Source: Flagellimonas hymeniacidonis (GTDB lineage Bacteria > Bacteroidota > Bacteroidia > Flavobacteriales > Flavobacteriaceae). Taken from it: a DNA stretch of 64,000 nt. Below the pieces are notes generated by a model, which was not told the origin of the DNA, did not search any database, and was given only the letters and a program-made list of their open reading frames with translations. The stretch covers positions 1,302,001 through 1,366,000 of the forward strand of contig NZ_VRUR01000002.1 in NCBI RefSeq assembly GCF_008040165.1, read 5' to 3'. Made by a program: the position numbers and the translations under genes. This document shows, in pieces, positions 56,117-64,000 of the stretch. The first letter of the stretch is position 1. Every line of letters begins with the position of its first letter.

Positions 56117-57004
56117 TTATTTTAAGGCGAACTTAGAAGTTCCCAATAGCTTTAAGCCATTGTCATATACATTTACCATATAGTTTCCTTTTTGGAAATC
56201 TGAAGCAGGCTTGTTGATGTAATCACAAACATCTAAAGAGCTATTCTCATAGTAAAAGTTAGTTCCTTTGCTATATGTGATAGAAGCACCTTCTTCGCTA
56301 GACTTAGAAAAGCTATCTCCCAATACGTTACCTTGAGGGTCAAGAACTTCAATAAAGAATTCTCTATCTCCAGCCTCAGCAATTACGTTATCGGCAATTG
56401 TGAAACATACTTTGAATTTATCAGTAGATTTAGCTCTTGAAGTAGAAACCAATTTTCCACTGTTTCTTTCTCTAACTGCATCTACAGTGAAAGTAGAAAG
56501 ACTCAAAGCAGAACCTCTCTCAACAGCATCAGCCAATTGAGTGTTTTGTACAACTAAAGAATCGTTAAATACAGTTTGCTTTTCAAGTTCAACAAATGTG
56601 CTATCTCTTTGCATAGCCAACAATGTGTTAGAAGAAGTTAAAGAATCAACTTGCTTCAACAATTTTTCTCTTTCAGCTTTAAGAACACTTACTTGTCTTC
56701 TGTATCTTGAAAGAGAAGCAATATCAGCTTTCATTCCATGAACAGAGTCAATATATTTTGCAATGTTGTCTCTAGCAGCAACCAACTCTTCGTTAGTAGC
56801 ATTACTTTCTAAAATAGCTTTGTCGTATTCCGACTTCAAGTTATTCAAATCTTCAACAACCAATTCCTTTTCTTGAGTAAGGGCAGTGGTCGTTTTTTTC
56901 TTATCTTGGTAAAGGCTCACAGTGTAAATAATAGTTCCTAAAAGAACCACCCCGAGTAAACCAGCTATTACCTTTAATCCGTTGTTACTTTTTGTTTCAG
57001 TCAT
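56117..57004 (-). CDS. Membrane-anchored coiled-coil protein of unknown function
   Basis: Predicted 295-residue protein. One membrane helix at residues 10-30, then a long coiled coil (about 35-165), then a globular beta-rich C-terminal domain (about 170-295, FTVDAVRERNSGKLVSTSRA, NYMVNVYDNG). The topology suggests an inner-membrane anchor reaching into the periplasm. I do not recognise the family; similar proteins in flavobacteria are listed as hypothetical. Confidence 0.75.
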   Translation of the reverse strand: MTETKSNNGLKVIAGLLGVVLLGTIIYTVSLYQDKKKTTTALTQEKELVVEDLNNLKSEYDKAILESNATNEELVAARDNIAKYIDSVHGMKADIASLSRYRRQVSVLKAEREKLLKQVDSLTSSNTLLAMQRDSTFVELEKQTVFNDSLVVQNTQLADAVERGSALSLSTFTVDAVRERNSGKLVSTSRAKSTDKFKVCFTIADNVIAEAGDREFFIEVLDPQGNVLGDSFSKSSEEGASITYSKGTNFYYENSSLDVCDYINKPASDFQKGNYMVNVYDNGLKLLGTSKFALK

Positions 57005-57172
57005 AACTTTTAAATTAATTGATCTTGCGTTAAAGTGTATTTAATCAATTGTGTTCTGTTTATATACGCTTAAGTTTTTGATTTGGATTATTATAGATAA
57101 AATAATGCTAAAAAAATAGTGGTCAATACATTACAAGTCTTAATTTTAAAGGGCTCAATAAACTGTTCAGAC

Positions 57173-57949
57173 ATGAAAAAAAAATACATTTTAGTTCTTT
57201 TTAGCCTATTTCTAATGCTAGGAAGTATAGAAATTAGCGGTCAAGAAGATGGTTCAACAATGAAAATTGAGGAACCCGATGCTTTGAAAATCACTCCCAT
57301 AGAACATGCTACCACTGTTTTGGAATGGAACGACATTACCATATATATTGATCCAGTTGGTGGAAAAAAAGCTTTTGAAAATCAGAAACTACCTGATCTT
57401 ATACTGATCACAGATATTCATGGTGACCATTTTAGCTTGGAAACGCTTGAAGCATTGGATACTAAAAAAGCAAAGATTATGGTTCCTCAGGCAGTTGCAG
57501 ATAAAATTCCTGTGGAATTCACCCCCCAAATAGATGTTTTAAACAATGGAGATTCTAAAGAACGCTTCGGAATTACCGTGGAAGCTATTCCAATGTATAA
57601 TCTGAGGGAAGAAGCTTTAAAGTTTCATACTAAGGGAAGAGGAAACGGATATGTATTAAATATGGGCGGTCAACGCGTCTATTTTTCAGGAGATACAGAA
57701 GATATTCCAGAGATGCGGGCTTTACAAAATATTGACAAAGCATTTGTTTGCATGAACCTTCCTTATACAATGACAGAAGAAAACGCCGCCGATGCCGTGT
57801 TGGAATTTCAACCTAAAGAAGTGTATCCTTATCATTATAGAGGGCGCCCCAATGTTAGCGATGTTACCAAATTTAAGACTATTGTCAACAAACAAAACGC
57901 TAATATTAAGGTAGTTCAGTTGGATTGGTACCCCAACGATGATTTTTGA
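57173..57949 (+). CDS. Exported MBL-fold hydrolase with an altered first metal ligand
   Basis: Predicted 258-residue periplasmic protein with a signal peptide at residues 1-23. The UlaG-like metallo-beta-lactamase fold is clear from PIEHATTVLEWND, IDPVGGKK, the late VYFSGDTEDIPEM and the final EVYPYHYRG. The metal motif, normally HxHxDH, is Asp81-Ile-His83-Gly-Asp85-His86, so the first histidine is aspartate. Metal binding may be changed or specific to this subgroup. The frame is open from a GTG at 57119; ATG 57173 gives the signal peptide. Confidence 0.85.
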   Translation: MKKKYILVLFSLFLMLGSIEISGQEDGSTMKIEEPDALKITPIEHATTVLEWNDITIYIDPVGGKKAFENQKLPDLILITDIHGDHFSLETLEALDTKKAKIMVPQAVADKIPVEFTPQIDVLNNGDSKERFGITVEAIPMYNLREEALKFHTKGRGNGYVLNMGGQRVYFSGDTEDIPEMRALQNIDKAFVCMNLPYTMTEENAADAVLEFQPKEVYPYHYRGRPNVSDVTKFKTIVNKQNANIKVVQLDWYPNDDF

Positions 57950-58015
57950 TTCCGTAAAATATTGAGGCATTATTGTCGTTAATGATACAGAATCAAACCA
58001 AATCAATACTTAACC

Positions 58016-58702
58016 ATGGCTCCCAAATCCTATGTTTTGTTTGCATTAGCATCTATTTTTGCAATACATGTCTCCTTTTCCAATCAGTGCGATAATTTCT
58101 ACGCTAAGGTCACTTATGGCCTCAGCCACACTAAAAAGGCATTAAGTGCCACCAATTTTGAACATCAAATGTATTATGCAGAAAGGGCTTTGATAGCGCT
58201 TGAAAAATCAAAATCCTTTATGGAAGAGTGCGGTTGTGATAAATCTGAATACAAAACATTAGATGCCATAGAGAGTTTAAACAAGGCCATTGAACCTATT
58301 GACTGGGATGCTGGAAGGTATTTCTCAAAAAAATCGATGGGATTAATCAATGAGCTCATTACCATTTTGGATGAATGTACCATTGGAGCAACACCAATAG
58401 ATGTTGTGATGGACAGTGGAGAGAGTACAATAGAAAATGAAGCTTACGTGGATACCGAAGAAAATCACCAAGCTTCCATGGAAATGGAAATGCTCAAGAT
58501 TTTTGACAAACATTCTAAAGATCGTTTGAACAATACAAGAAGAGCTATTGACCAATTGGTGCTGCTTTCACAATCTTTTGACCATTCCCCATCTGAAAAA
58601 GAAAACGATCCAAATAGCATAGAATCCCATCAAAAAGCATATTTGCAAGAAGCAAGAAAACTTCTTGAGGACGGGTTAAAAGCGTTAGATCAAGAAAAGT
58701 AG
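58016..58702 (+). CDS. Exported helical protein of unknown function
   Basis: Predicted 228-residue protein with an N-terminal signal peptide (residues 1-22) and a helical body. It contains three cysteines in the first half (NQCDNFY, EECGCDKSEY) that could form disulfides, and the C-terminal part is charged and helical (about 160-228). I do not recognise the family. Its stop is 2 bases from the stop of the convergent ettA gene. Confidence 0.72.
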   Translation: MAPKSYVLFALASIFAIHVSFSNQCDNFYAKVTYGLSHTKKALSATNFEHQMYYAERALIALEKSKSFMEECGCDKSEYKTLDAIESLNKAIEPIDWDAGRYFSKKSMGLINELITILDECTIGATPIDVVMDSGESTIENEAYVDTEENHQASMEMEMLKIFDKHSKDRLNNTRRAIDQLVLLSQSFDHSPSEKENDPNSIESHQKAYLQEARKLLEDGLKALDQEK

Positions 58703-58704
58703 AT

Positions 58705-60396
58705 TTATCTGATCAGCTTTTTATATTTAATTCGCTTGGGCATAATATCTGTCCCCAGGCGTTTCTTTTTATTTTCCTCATAATCGGAAAATGATCCTTC
58801 AAAAAAATAGACTTGAGAATCTCCTTCAAATGCTAAAATGTGGGTGCATATTCTGTCCAAAAACCATCTGTCATGTGATATAATCACTGCACAACCGGCA
58901 AAATTCTCCAAACCTTCTTCCAGAGCACGCAATGTATTCACATCCAAATCATTGGTTGGCTCATCCAAAAGCAATACGTTTCCTTCCTCCTTCAAAGTCA
59001 TGGCTAAATGAAGTCTATTTCGCTCTCCGCCAGAAAGCATATTGACTTTCTTATTTTGTTCGCTTCCAGAAAAGTTAAAGCGACTCAGATAGGCCCTAGA
59101 ATTTACCTGCTTCCCTCCCATCATAACCAGCTCCTGCCCATCACTGAAGTTTTCCCATATGGTTTTATTAGGGTCGATATTGGAATGGCTCTGATCTACA
59201 TAAGCCAATTTTGCCGTATCTCCTACTGCAAATTCTCCCTTATCAGCAGTCTCCTCCCCCATAATCATACGGAAAATGGTGGTTTTCCCGGCCCCATTAG
59301 GGCCAATAATCCCTACAATACCTGCTTGAGGAAGCTTGAAATTTAAATCCTCGTACAGCAGCTTATCGCCATAGGCTTTGCTTACTCCTTTGGATTCTAT
59401 AACATTCGTTCCCAATCTTGGTCCATTGGGAATATAGATTTCCAATTTTTCCTCCAGCTGCTTTTGATCCTGACTTAAGAGCTTATCATAATTTTTTAAA
59501 CGAGCCTTTTGCTTGGTCTGCCTGCCTTTAGCTCCCTGTCTTACCCATTCTAACTCTCGCTCCAATGTTTTTTGACGTTTCGATGCTTGCTTACTTTCTT
59601 GTGCCAAGCGCTTTGATTTCTGATCTAACCAGCTAGAATAGTTTCCTTTCCAGGGGATGCCCTCACCCCTATCCAACTCAAGAATCCAACCCGCCACATT
59701 ATCCAAGAAATACCTATCATGCGTTACAGCTATCACCGTTCCTTTGTATTGCGCCAAATGATGCTCTAACCAATGCACTGATTCTGCATCCAAGTGGTTA
59801 GTAGGCTCATCCAAGAGTAATACATCCGGTTCTTGTAGCAATAATCGGCATAATGCTACCCTTCTTTTTTCACCCCCTGACAGTACACCTATTTTTTTGT
59901 CTGAATCTGGAGTTCGCAATGCATCCATGGCAATCTCCAATTTGGTATCCAATTCCCAGGCATTTGAAGCATCAATTTTGTCCTGCAAAGCAGCTTGCTT
60001 GTCCATCAGCTTCTGCATCTTATCTGCATCTTCATAAACCTCTGGCAAACCAAACATATCGTTGATCTTGTTATACTCGTCCAGAATAGCCACAGTCTCT
60101 GCTACACCTTCCTTAACCACATCAAGCACTGTTTTCTCATCATCCAATTGTGGCTCTTGTTCCAAATATCCAACGGAGTATCCTGGAGAGAAAACCACAT
60201 CGCCTTGATAATTTTTATCTACTCCAGCAATAATCTTTAGCAAGGTAGATTTACCGGAACCGTTGAGACCCAAAATCCCAATTTTGGCTCCATAGAAAAA
60301 GCTGAGATAGATGTTCTTTAAAACCGGGGTATTGGCCGTTTTAAACGTCTTGGTTACACCGGACATTGAAAAAATGACCTTTTTATCGTCTGACAT
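58705..60396 (-). CDS. ettA: Energy-dependent translational throttle protein EttA (ABC-F)
   Basis: Predicted 563-residue cytoplasmic ABC-F ATPase that binds the ribosomal E site and gates translation in response to ADP/ATP. Both Walker A sites are visible (GLNGSGKSTL, GPNGAGKTTI), with signatures LSGGEKRRV and LSGGERNRL and Walker B LLLDEPTNHLD and LLLDEPTNDLD. Between the two modules lies the P-site tRNA interaction linker (KSKRLAQESKQASKRQKTLE). Length fits the family. Confidence 0.95.
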   Translation of the reverse strand: MSDDKKVIFSMSGVTKTFKTANTPVLKNIYLSFFYGAKIGILGLNGSGKSTLLKIIAGVDKNYQGDVVFSPGYSVGYLEQEPQLDDEKTVLDVVKEGVAETVAILDEYNKINDMFGLPEVYEDADKMQKLMDKQAALQDKIDASNAWELDTKLEIAMDALRTPDSDKKIGVLSGGEKRRVALCRLLLQEPDVLLLDEPTNHLDAESVHWLEHHLAQYKGTVIAVTHDRYFLDNVAGWILELDRGEGIPWKGNYSSWLDQKSKRLAQESKQASKRQKTLERELEWVRQGAKGRQTKQKARLKNYDKLLSQDQKQLEEKLEIYIPNGPRLGTNVIESKGVSKAYGDKLLYEDLNFKLPQAGIVGIIGPNGAGKTTIFRMIMGEETADKGEFAVGDTAKLAYVDQSHSNIDPNKTIWENFSDGQELVMMGGKQVNSRAYLSRFNFSGSEQNKKVNMLSGGERNRLHLAMTLKEEGNVLLLDEPTNDLDVNTLRALEEGLENFAGCAVIISHDRWFLDRICTHILAFEGDSQVYFFEGSFSDYEENKKKRLGTDIMPKRIKYKKLIR

Positions 60397-60428
60397 TAAG
60401 TTACTTTTTTATTAAGAAAAATGGAAAG

Positions 60429-60611
60429 TTATACTCTACCCTTAAGCGCATTAAAAACCCATGCAACAGCAAAAAATCCAATACCAACCGCGGCAAATCC
60501 ATAGCCAGCCACTTCATCGTATTTAAAAGCGCCCAAGGCTATCATTCCTACACCCACAAAAATCATGATCCAAGTAGCCCAAGCGAGCACCGTATTTTTA
60601 TTCATTCCCAT
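60429..60611 (-). CDS. CAL67264-family small membrane protein
   Basis: Predicted 60-residue protein with two helices (residues 8-26 and 34-52) and a short basic end. The sequence (NKNTVLAWATWIMIFVGVG) matches what I recall as the CAL67264 family of flavobacterial small membrane proteins. It is 32 bases upstream of ettA on the same strand. Start could also be the second Met at residue 3. Function unknown. Confidence 0.82.
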   Translation of the reverse strand: MGMNKNTVLAWATWIMIFVGVGMIALGAFKYDEVAGYGFAAVGIGFFAVAWVFNALKGRV

Positions 60612-60677
60612 ATAGTTAGTTCAGCAGAAAATCAAATATCGTAAAAATTGATATAATCTTAGTGACTTGTGCGCAGT

Positions 60678-61661
60678 TTATGTTTCAAACGGAAATTTAA
60701 TCCCCGTTTTTTGGCGCACAGTGTCTAACAATGTTATCAAATCCAGGCTATTTTGATGTGACCACAAGTCACTTTCCAGCGTCTTGGCTTTAAGACACTT
60801 ATGTACCTCGCATATTTCATATACATAGCCATTGCCTTGTAGAGGAAACTTAAAATTTTCAGTAGTCTCATTCTTAACCAAGGAACATCCATGAGCCTCA
60901 TGCCACCTGGGTTCAAGAAATAATATTCCATCCGTACCAGAAATTTCGGCTTCCATTTTAGATGTACTAACTAAGCCGCTATATAGGACAGCTTGCGCAT
61001 CGGAATATTGAAAAATCATTGAAGTCTGCAACTCTGTTCCGTTCTTGTGAAAATTGGAATGGGCGCTAATTTCTTTTGGCATCCCCAATATGAGATATGC
61101 TAAAAAAATAGGATAGATCCCAATATCCAAAAGTGACCCAGAAGCCAAATTCGGGTTTAGAAGTCTTGAATCAATATCTCTATTTAAAGCATAAAAAGCA
61201 AAATCGGCATGTAAGTAAGACACATCACCAATAGTTCCTTCATCAATTAATGCTTTTACTTTTTGTATAGATGGATTGAATCTGGACCATAGCGCTTCCA
61301 TAAGAAATACCTCATTCTTCTTGGCCGATGCTAAAAGTTCAACTACTTCAGATTGATGGATGCCCAATGGCTTTTCGCATAGCACATGTTTACCACATTC
61401 CATTGCTTTTATAGCCAAATTCTTGTGGAAATTATGCGGAGTAGCAATATAGACGACATCAACAGTATCCGATTCAAAAAGCTCATCATAGCTGCCAAAA
61501 ACATGTTCAACTCCAAACTCATTCGCAAATTTTTGAGCATTCGCGATAGTTCTTGAGCCTACAGCTGAAATTTCAGCATCTTCGACCAATTTTAAATCTG
61601 AAGCAAACTTTCTTGCTATACTCCCGGGGCCAACAATACCCCACCTAATTTTACTTTCCAT
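60678..61661 (-). CDS. Gfo/Idh/MocA-family oxidoreductase
   Basis: Predicted 327-residue NAD(P)-dependent dehydrogenase. The N-terminal Rossmann domain starts WGIVGPGSIARKF, with the conserved EKP in LCEKPLGIHQ; the C-terminal domain binds the substrate. Many members act on sugars or cyclic diols; the substrate is not readable here. The next plus-strand gene starts 67 bases away, divergent. Confidence 0.9.
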   Translation of the reverse strand: MESKIRWGIVGPGSIARKFASDLKLVEDAEISAVGSRTIANAQKFANEFGVEHVFGSYDELFESDTVDVVYIATPHNFHKNLAIKAMECGKHVLCEKPLGIHQSEVVELLASAKKNEVFLMEALWSRFNPSIQKVKALIDEGTIGDVSYLHADFAFYALNRDIDSRLLNPNLASGSLLDIGIYPIFLAYLILGMPKEISAHSNFHKNGTELQTSMIFQYSDAQAVLYSGLVSTSKMEAEISGTDGILFLEPRWHEAHGCSLVKNETTENFKFPLQGNGYVYEICEVHKCLKAKTLESDLWSHQNSLDLITLLDTVRQKTGIKFPFET

Positions 61662-61728
61662 ATAGAATCAAAAGTAATGATTATAACTCCTTATCTTTAG
61701 CGAACAAGACGAAATAGGTTAAAATAGT

Positions 61729-63357
61729 ATGGATATCAACTTCAATAAAAACGAAGATCACAATAAGCTTAAACTATCTGAACTCCGAAAAAAACTTGTA
61801 GAAGTAAAACTCGGAGGAGGTAAAAAACGTATAGAAAAGCATCATGCCAAAGGCAAAATGACAGCAAGGGAACGGATTGACTATTTGTTGGATACTGATA
61901 CCAACGCTGTTGAAATAGGCGCTTTTGCAGGGGATGGTATGTACAAGGAACATGGCGGTTGCCCATCAGCTGGAGTAGTTGTAAAAATTGGATATATTCA
62001 AGGAAAACAATGTGTAGTAGTCGCCAATGATGCCACGGTAAAGGCAGGTGCCTGGTTCCCTATTACTGGAAAGAAAAACCTGAGGGCTCAAGAAATCTCC
62101 ATTGAAAATAAACTACCTATCATCTATTTGGTAGACAGTGCAGGAGTATACTTGCCCATGCAGGACGAAATTTTTCCTGATAAAGAGCATTTTGGTAGAA
62201 TTTTTAGAAACAACGCTGTCATGAGTAGTATGGGGATTACCCAGATTTCTGCAATAATGGGTAGTTGCGTTGCTGGTGGTGCTTACCTTCCTATTATGAG
62301 TGATGAAGCTATCATTGTGGACAAAACTGCTAGCATTTTCTTAGCAGGAAGCTATTTGGTCAAGGCCGCTATTGGAGAAAGTATTGACAATGAAACTCTT
62401 GGTGGTGCTACCACGCATTCCGAAATAAGTGGTGTTACAGATTATAAGGCCAAGGACGACAAAGATGCCCTGGACAAAATAAAAAACATTGTTTCTAAAA
62501 TTGGAGACTTTGATAAGGCTGGTTTTAATAGAGTGAAAACACAAAACCCCAAGGAAAACCCAAAGGATATTTATGGTATCCTTCCCGCATCAAGAGGTGA
62601 CCAATATGACATGTTGGAAATCATAAAAAGATTGGTGGACAATTCAGAATTTGAACAATACAAAGAAGGTTTTGGAAAAACAATATTAACGGGCTACGCC
62701 CGTATTGATGGATGGGCCGTTGGCATTGTTGCCAATCAACGTAAAGTAGTAAAGACAAAAAAGGGTGAAATGCGTTTTGGAGGGGTTATCTATTCCGATT
62801 CTGCAGATAAGGCTACCCGGTTTATTGCGAACTGCAACCAAAAGAAAATACCTTTGGTCTTTTTGCAAGATGTAACGGGTTTTATGGTGGGCAGCAAAAG
62901 TGAGCACGGGGGAATTATAAAAGATGGCGCAAAAATGGTAAATGCCGTTAGCAACTCCGTTGTCCCCAAATTCACGGTTGTAATTGGGAATAGCTACGGT
63001 GCTGGTAATTATGCCATGTGTGGTAAAGCCTATGACCCAAGGCTAATTGTTGCTTGGCCAAGTGCCGAACTCGCGGTAATGAGCGGAAATTCTGCGGCAA
63101 AGGTGTTGTTGCAAATTGAAAAAGCCTCCTTGGAAAAGAACGGAGAGAAGCTAGATGCTGAAAAAGAGAAAGCTCTTTTTGATAAGATAAAACAACGATA
63201 TGACCGTCAAATATCGCCTTACTACGCTGCTTCAAGATTGTGGACGGATGCCATTATTGATCCCTTGGACACGCGAAAATGGATATCAGCGGGTATCAAT
63301 GCAGCCAATCATGCTCCTATTGAAAAACCATTTAATATGGGCGTGCTCCAAGTATAG
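61729..63357 (+). CDS. Methylcrotonyl-CoA carboxylase-type beta subunit
   Basis: Predicted 542-residue carboxyltransferase subunit of an acyl-CoA carboxylase. The residues LVDSAGVYLPMQDEIFPDK and IMGSCVAGGAYLPIMSDE match methylcrotonyl-CoA carboxylase beta (leucine breakdown) better than propionyl-CoA carboxylase; the second half shows the crotonase-like core with FLQDVTGFMVG and GNYAMCGKAYDP. The biotin-carrying alpha subunit is not in the window. It ends immediately before the stop of the convergent TPR gene. Confidence 0.88.
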   Translation: MDINFNKNEDHNKLKLSELRKKLVEVKLGGGKKRIEKHHAKGKMTARERIDYLLDTDTNAVEIGAFAGDGMYKEHGGCPSAGVVVKIGYIQGKQCVVVANDATVKAGAWFPITGKKNLRAQEISIENKLPIIYLVDSAGVYLPMQDEIFPDKEHFGRIFRNNAVMSSMGITQISAIMGSCVAGGAYLPIMSDEAIIVDKTASIFLAGSYLVKAAIGESIDNETLGGATTHSEISGVTDYKAKDDKDALDKIKNIVSKIGDFDKAGFNRVKTQNPKENPKDIYGILPASRGDQYDMLEIIKRLVDNSEFEQYKEGFGKTILTGYARIDGWAVGIVANQRKVVKTKKGEMRFGGVIYSDSADKATRFIANCNQKKIPLVFLQDVTGFMVGSKSEHGGIIKDGAKMVNAVSNSVVPKFTVVIGNSYGAGNYAMCGKAYDPRLIVAWPSAELAVMSGNSAAKVLLQIEKASLEKNGEKLDAEKEKALFDKIKQRYDRQISPYYAASRLWTDAIIDPLDTRKWISAGINAANHAPIEKPFNMGVLQV

Positions 63358-64000
63358 TTATTGTACCGTAAATTTTGCCAATTGTAGTTCTTCATCTACT
63401 TCTCCAAGCCGCACTAGATGTTCTTCGCTTCTTTGATCCGGTTTGCCAAAATTATATTGTACGGTGCACTTTAAAAATGTAGGCATTTTATTCCCAGAGG
63501 TTCGATTACCGAGATAAGTGACATTTAATATCCAATCTCCAAGGGTTTCAGGGCCAACAATTTCAAACTGCTCGTTTGAGTACCCATGCTGCAGCTGATC
63601 CAATATTTTTTTTCTTTCTGACGTATCCGTGTGCTCCCAGCTAAAAAATCGTTTTTGTGGGTTTACAAATTGCACAATAAATTCAGCATCTGGGTTATTC
63701 CAATCCAATAGCAACCGAGCATTATAGGTAAGATTGTTCTTATATTTTTGCTCAACCTTTTTAATATCAAGCGTATTCTTCTGTTTATTGACTAAATTTC
63801 TTATTTCAGCGCCAACCACTTTTTCCAAACCACTAAAATTCAGTTTTGGGTTGGCAGTTCCATTTGCTATAGCAGTAAATATATCTAATGCTTCTTGATA
63901 ATTTCCTTGATTTTTATTGGCAACGGCCATATCAAAATAGGGTTGCACTTTGTTTGGGTAAGCTTCTATCATTTTATTGGCAGAAAGTACCATTAATTCA
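63358..64000 (-). CDS. C-terminal part of a TPR protein (cut by window end)
   Basis: The frame is open to the window edge, so only the C-terminal 214 or so codons are visible. The first part has TPR helices (VQPYFDMAVANKNQGNYQEALDIF), then a beta-rich domain (LLLDWNNPDAEFIVQFVNPQ, GDWILNVTYLGN) and the tail. This resembles the C-terminal ends of large Bacteroidota exported TPR/VIT-type proteins, but I cannot assign the family without the rest. No signal can be judged. Confidence 0.72.
   Translation of the reverse strand, partial: ELMVLSANKMIEAYPNKVQPYFDMAVANKNQGNYQEALDIFTAIANGTANPKLNFSGLEKVVGAEIRNLVNKQKNTLDIKKVEQKYKNNLTYNARLLLDWNNPDAEFIVQFVNPQKRFFSWEHTDTSERKKILDQLQHGYSNEQFEIVGPETLGDWILNVTYLGNRTSGNKMPTFLKCTVQYNFGKPDQRSEEHLVRLGEVDEELQLAKFTVQ

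Noticed and set aside
1-64000. tRNA, rRNA or transposase genes
   Set aside because: I scanned for the usual motifs and saw none; short or unusual RNA genes could be missed without a covariance-model search.

Overview
The window reads as a chromosomal segment of a marine-type Flavobacteriaceae (Bacteroidota), near the Muricauda/Maribacter/Robiginitalea group by general look; the genus is a guess. The supporting signs are low GC, type IX secretion (T9SS) cargo with a gliding-type C-terminal domain, a PorP/SprF protein, a YfhO-family protein, DUF4834 and CAL67264-type small proteins, a TonB-receptor-like barrel, near absence of Shine-Dalgarno sequences, and several promoter-like TAnnTTTG elements upstream of genes. 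I saw no rRNA, tRNA, CRISPR array, prophage or transposase.

Layout. 1-5 kb: the tail of an unknown gene, an exported SGNH esterase, a TolB-like/TPR protein with an unusual C-terminal domain, then a sterol-desaturase-like enzyme, a homocysteine S-methyltransferase family enzyme and a small unknown protein. 5-10.3 kb: a two-domain glycosyltransferase, then a tight run of a BatA-like membrane protein, a dihydroorotase homologue that has lost its metal ligands, a small membrane protein and a serine esterase. 10.4-11.2 kb: a small lipoprotein gene bracketed by inverted repeats and followed by a structured non-coding block, the most cassette-like part of the window. 11.3-19.8 kb: housekeeping genes (PhnP-like hydrolase, Bcp peroxiredoxin, a cysteine-free endonuclease III, an ECF sigma factor with a 47-residue protein beside it, UvrA, a Crp/Fnr regulator). 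20.8-31.5 kb: a surface locus with a 2141-residue T9SS type B protein made of about 15 repeats, its PorP/SprF partner, an OmpA-family protein and a very arginine-rich exported protein. 31.6-37 kb: a minus-strand envelope-glycan operon (YfhO, glycosyltransferase, flippase) behind a DUF4834 gene. 37-49.7 kb: an outer-membrane protein, a GNAT-like protein, an exported RidA-like lipoprotein next to an aminotransferase with a Tat-type signal, then a pair of PLP enzymes that may make sulfonolipid (capnine) precursors, an oligopeptidase B, YbaB, a threonine aldolase and a large zinc protease. 49.7-64 kb: prfB with its programmed frameshift, an ArsC-like protein, an outer-membrane barrel gene, fumarase, two exported proteins, EttA, an oxidoreductase, a methylcrotonyl-CoA carboxylase-type beta subunit, and a TPR protein cut by the window end.

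Themes. Much of the window serves the cell envelope: exported adhesin and partners, glycan assembly, lipoproteins and a possible sulfonolipid pathway; sulfonolipids have been linked to gliding in Flavobacterium. The items most worth follow-up are the cassette-like unit at 10.43-11.20 kb, the exported PLP enzyme/RidA pair, the pseudo-dihydroorotase in the BatA cluster, and the TolB-TPR fusion. I did not find a complete system that I could call new; these are fragments of possible novelty, stated with their limits.
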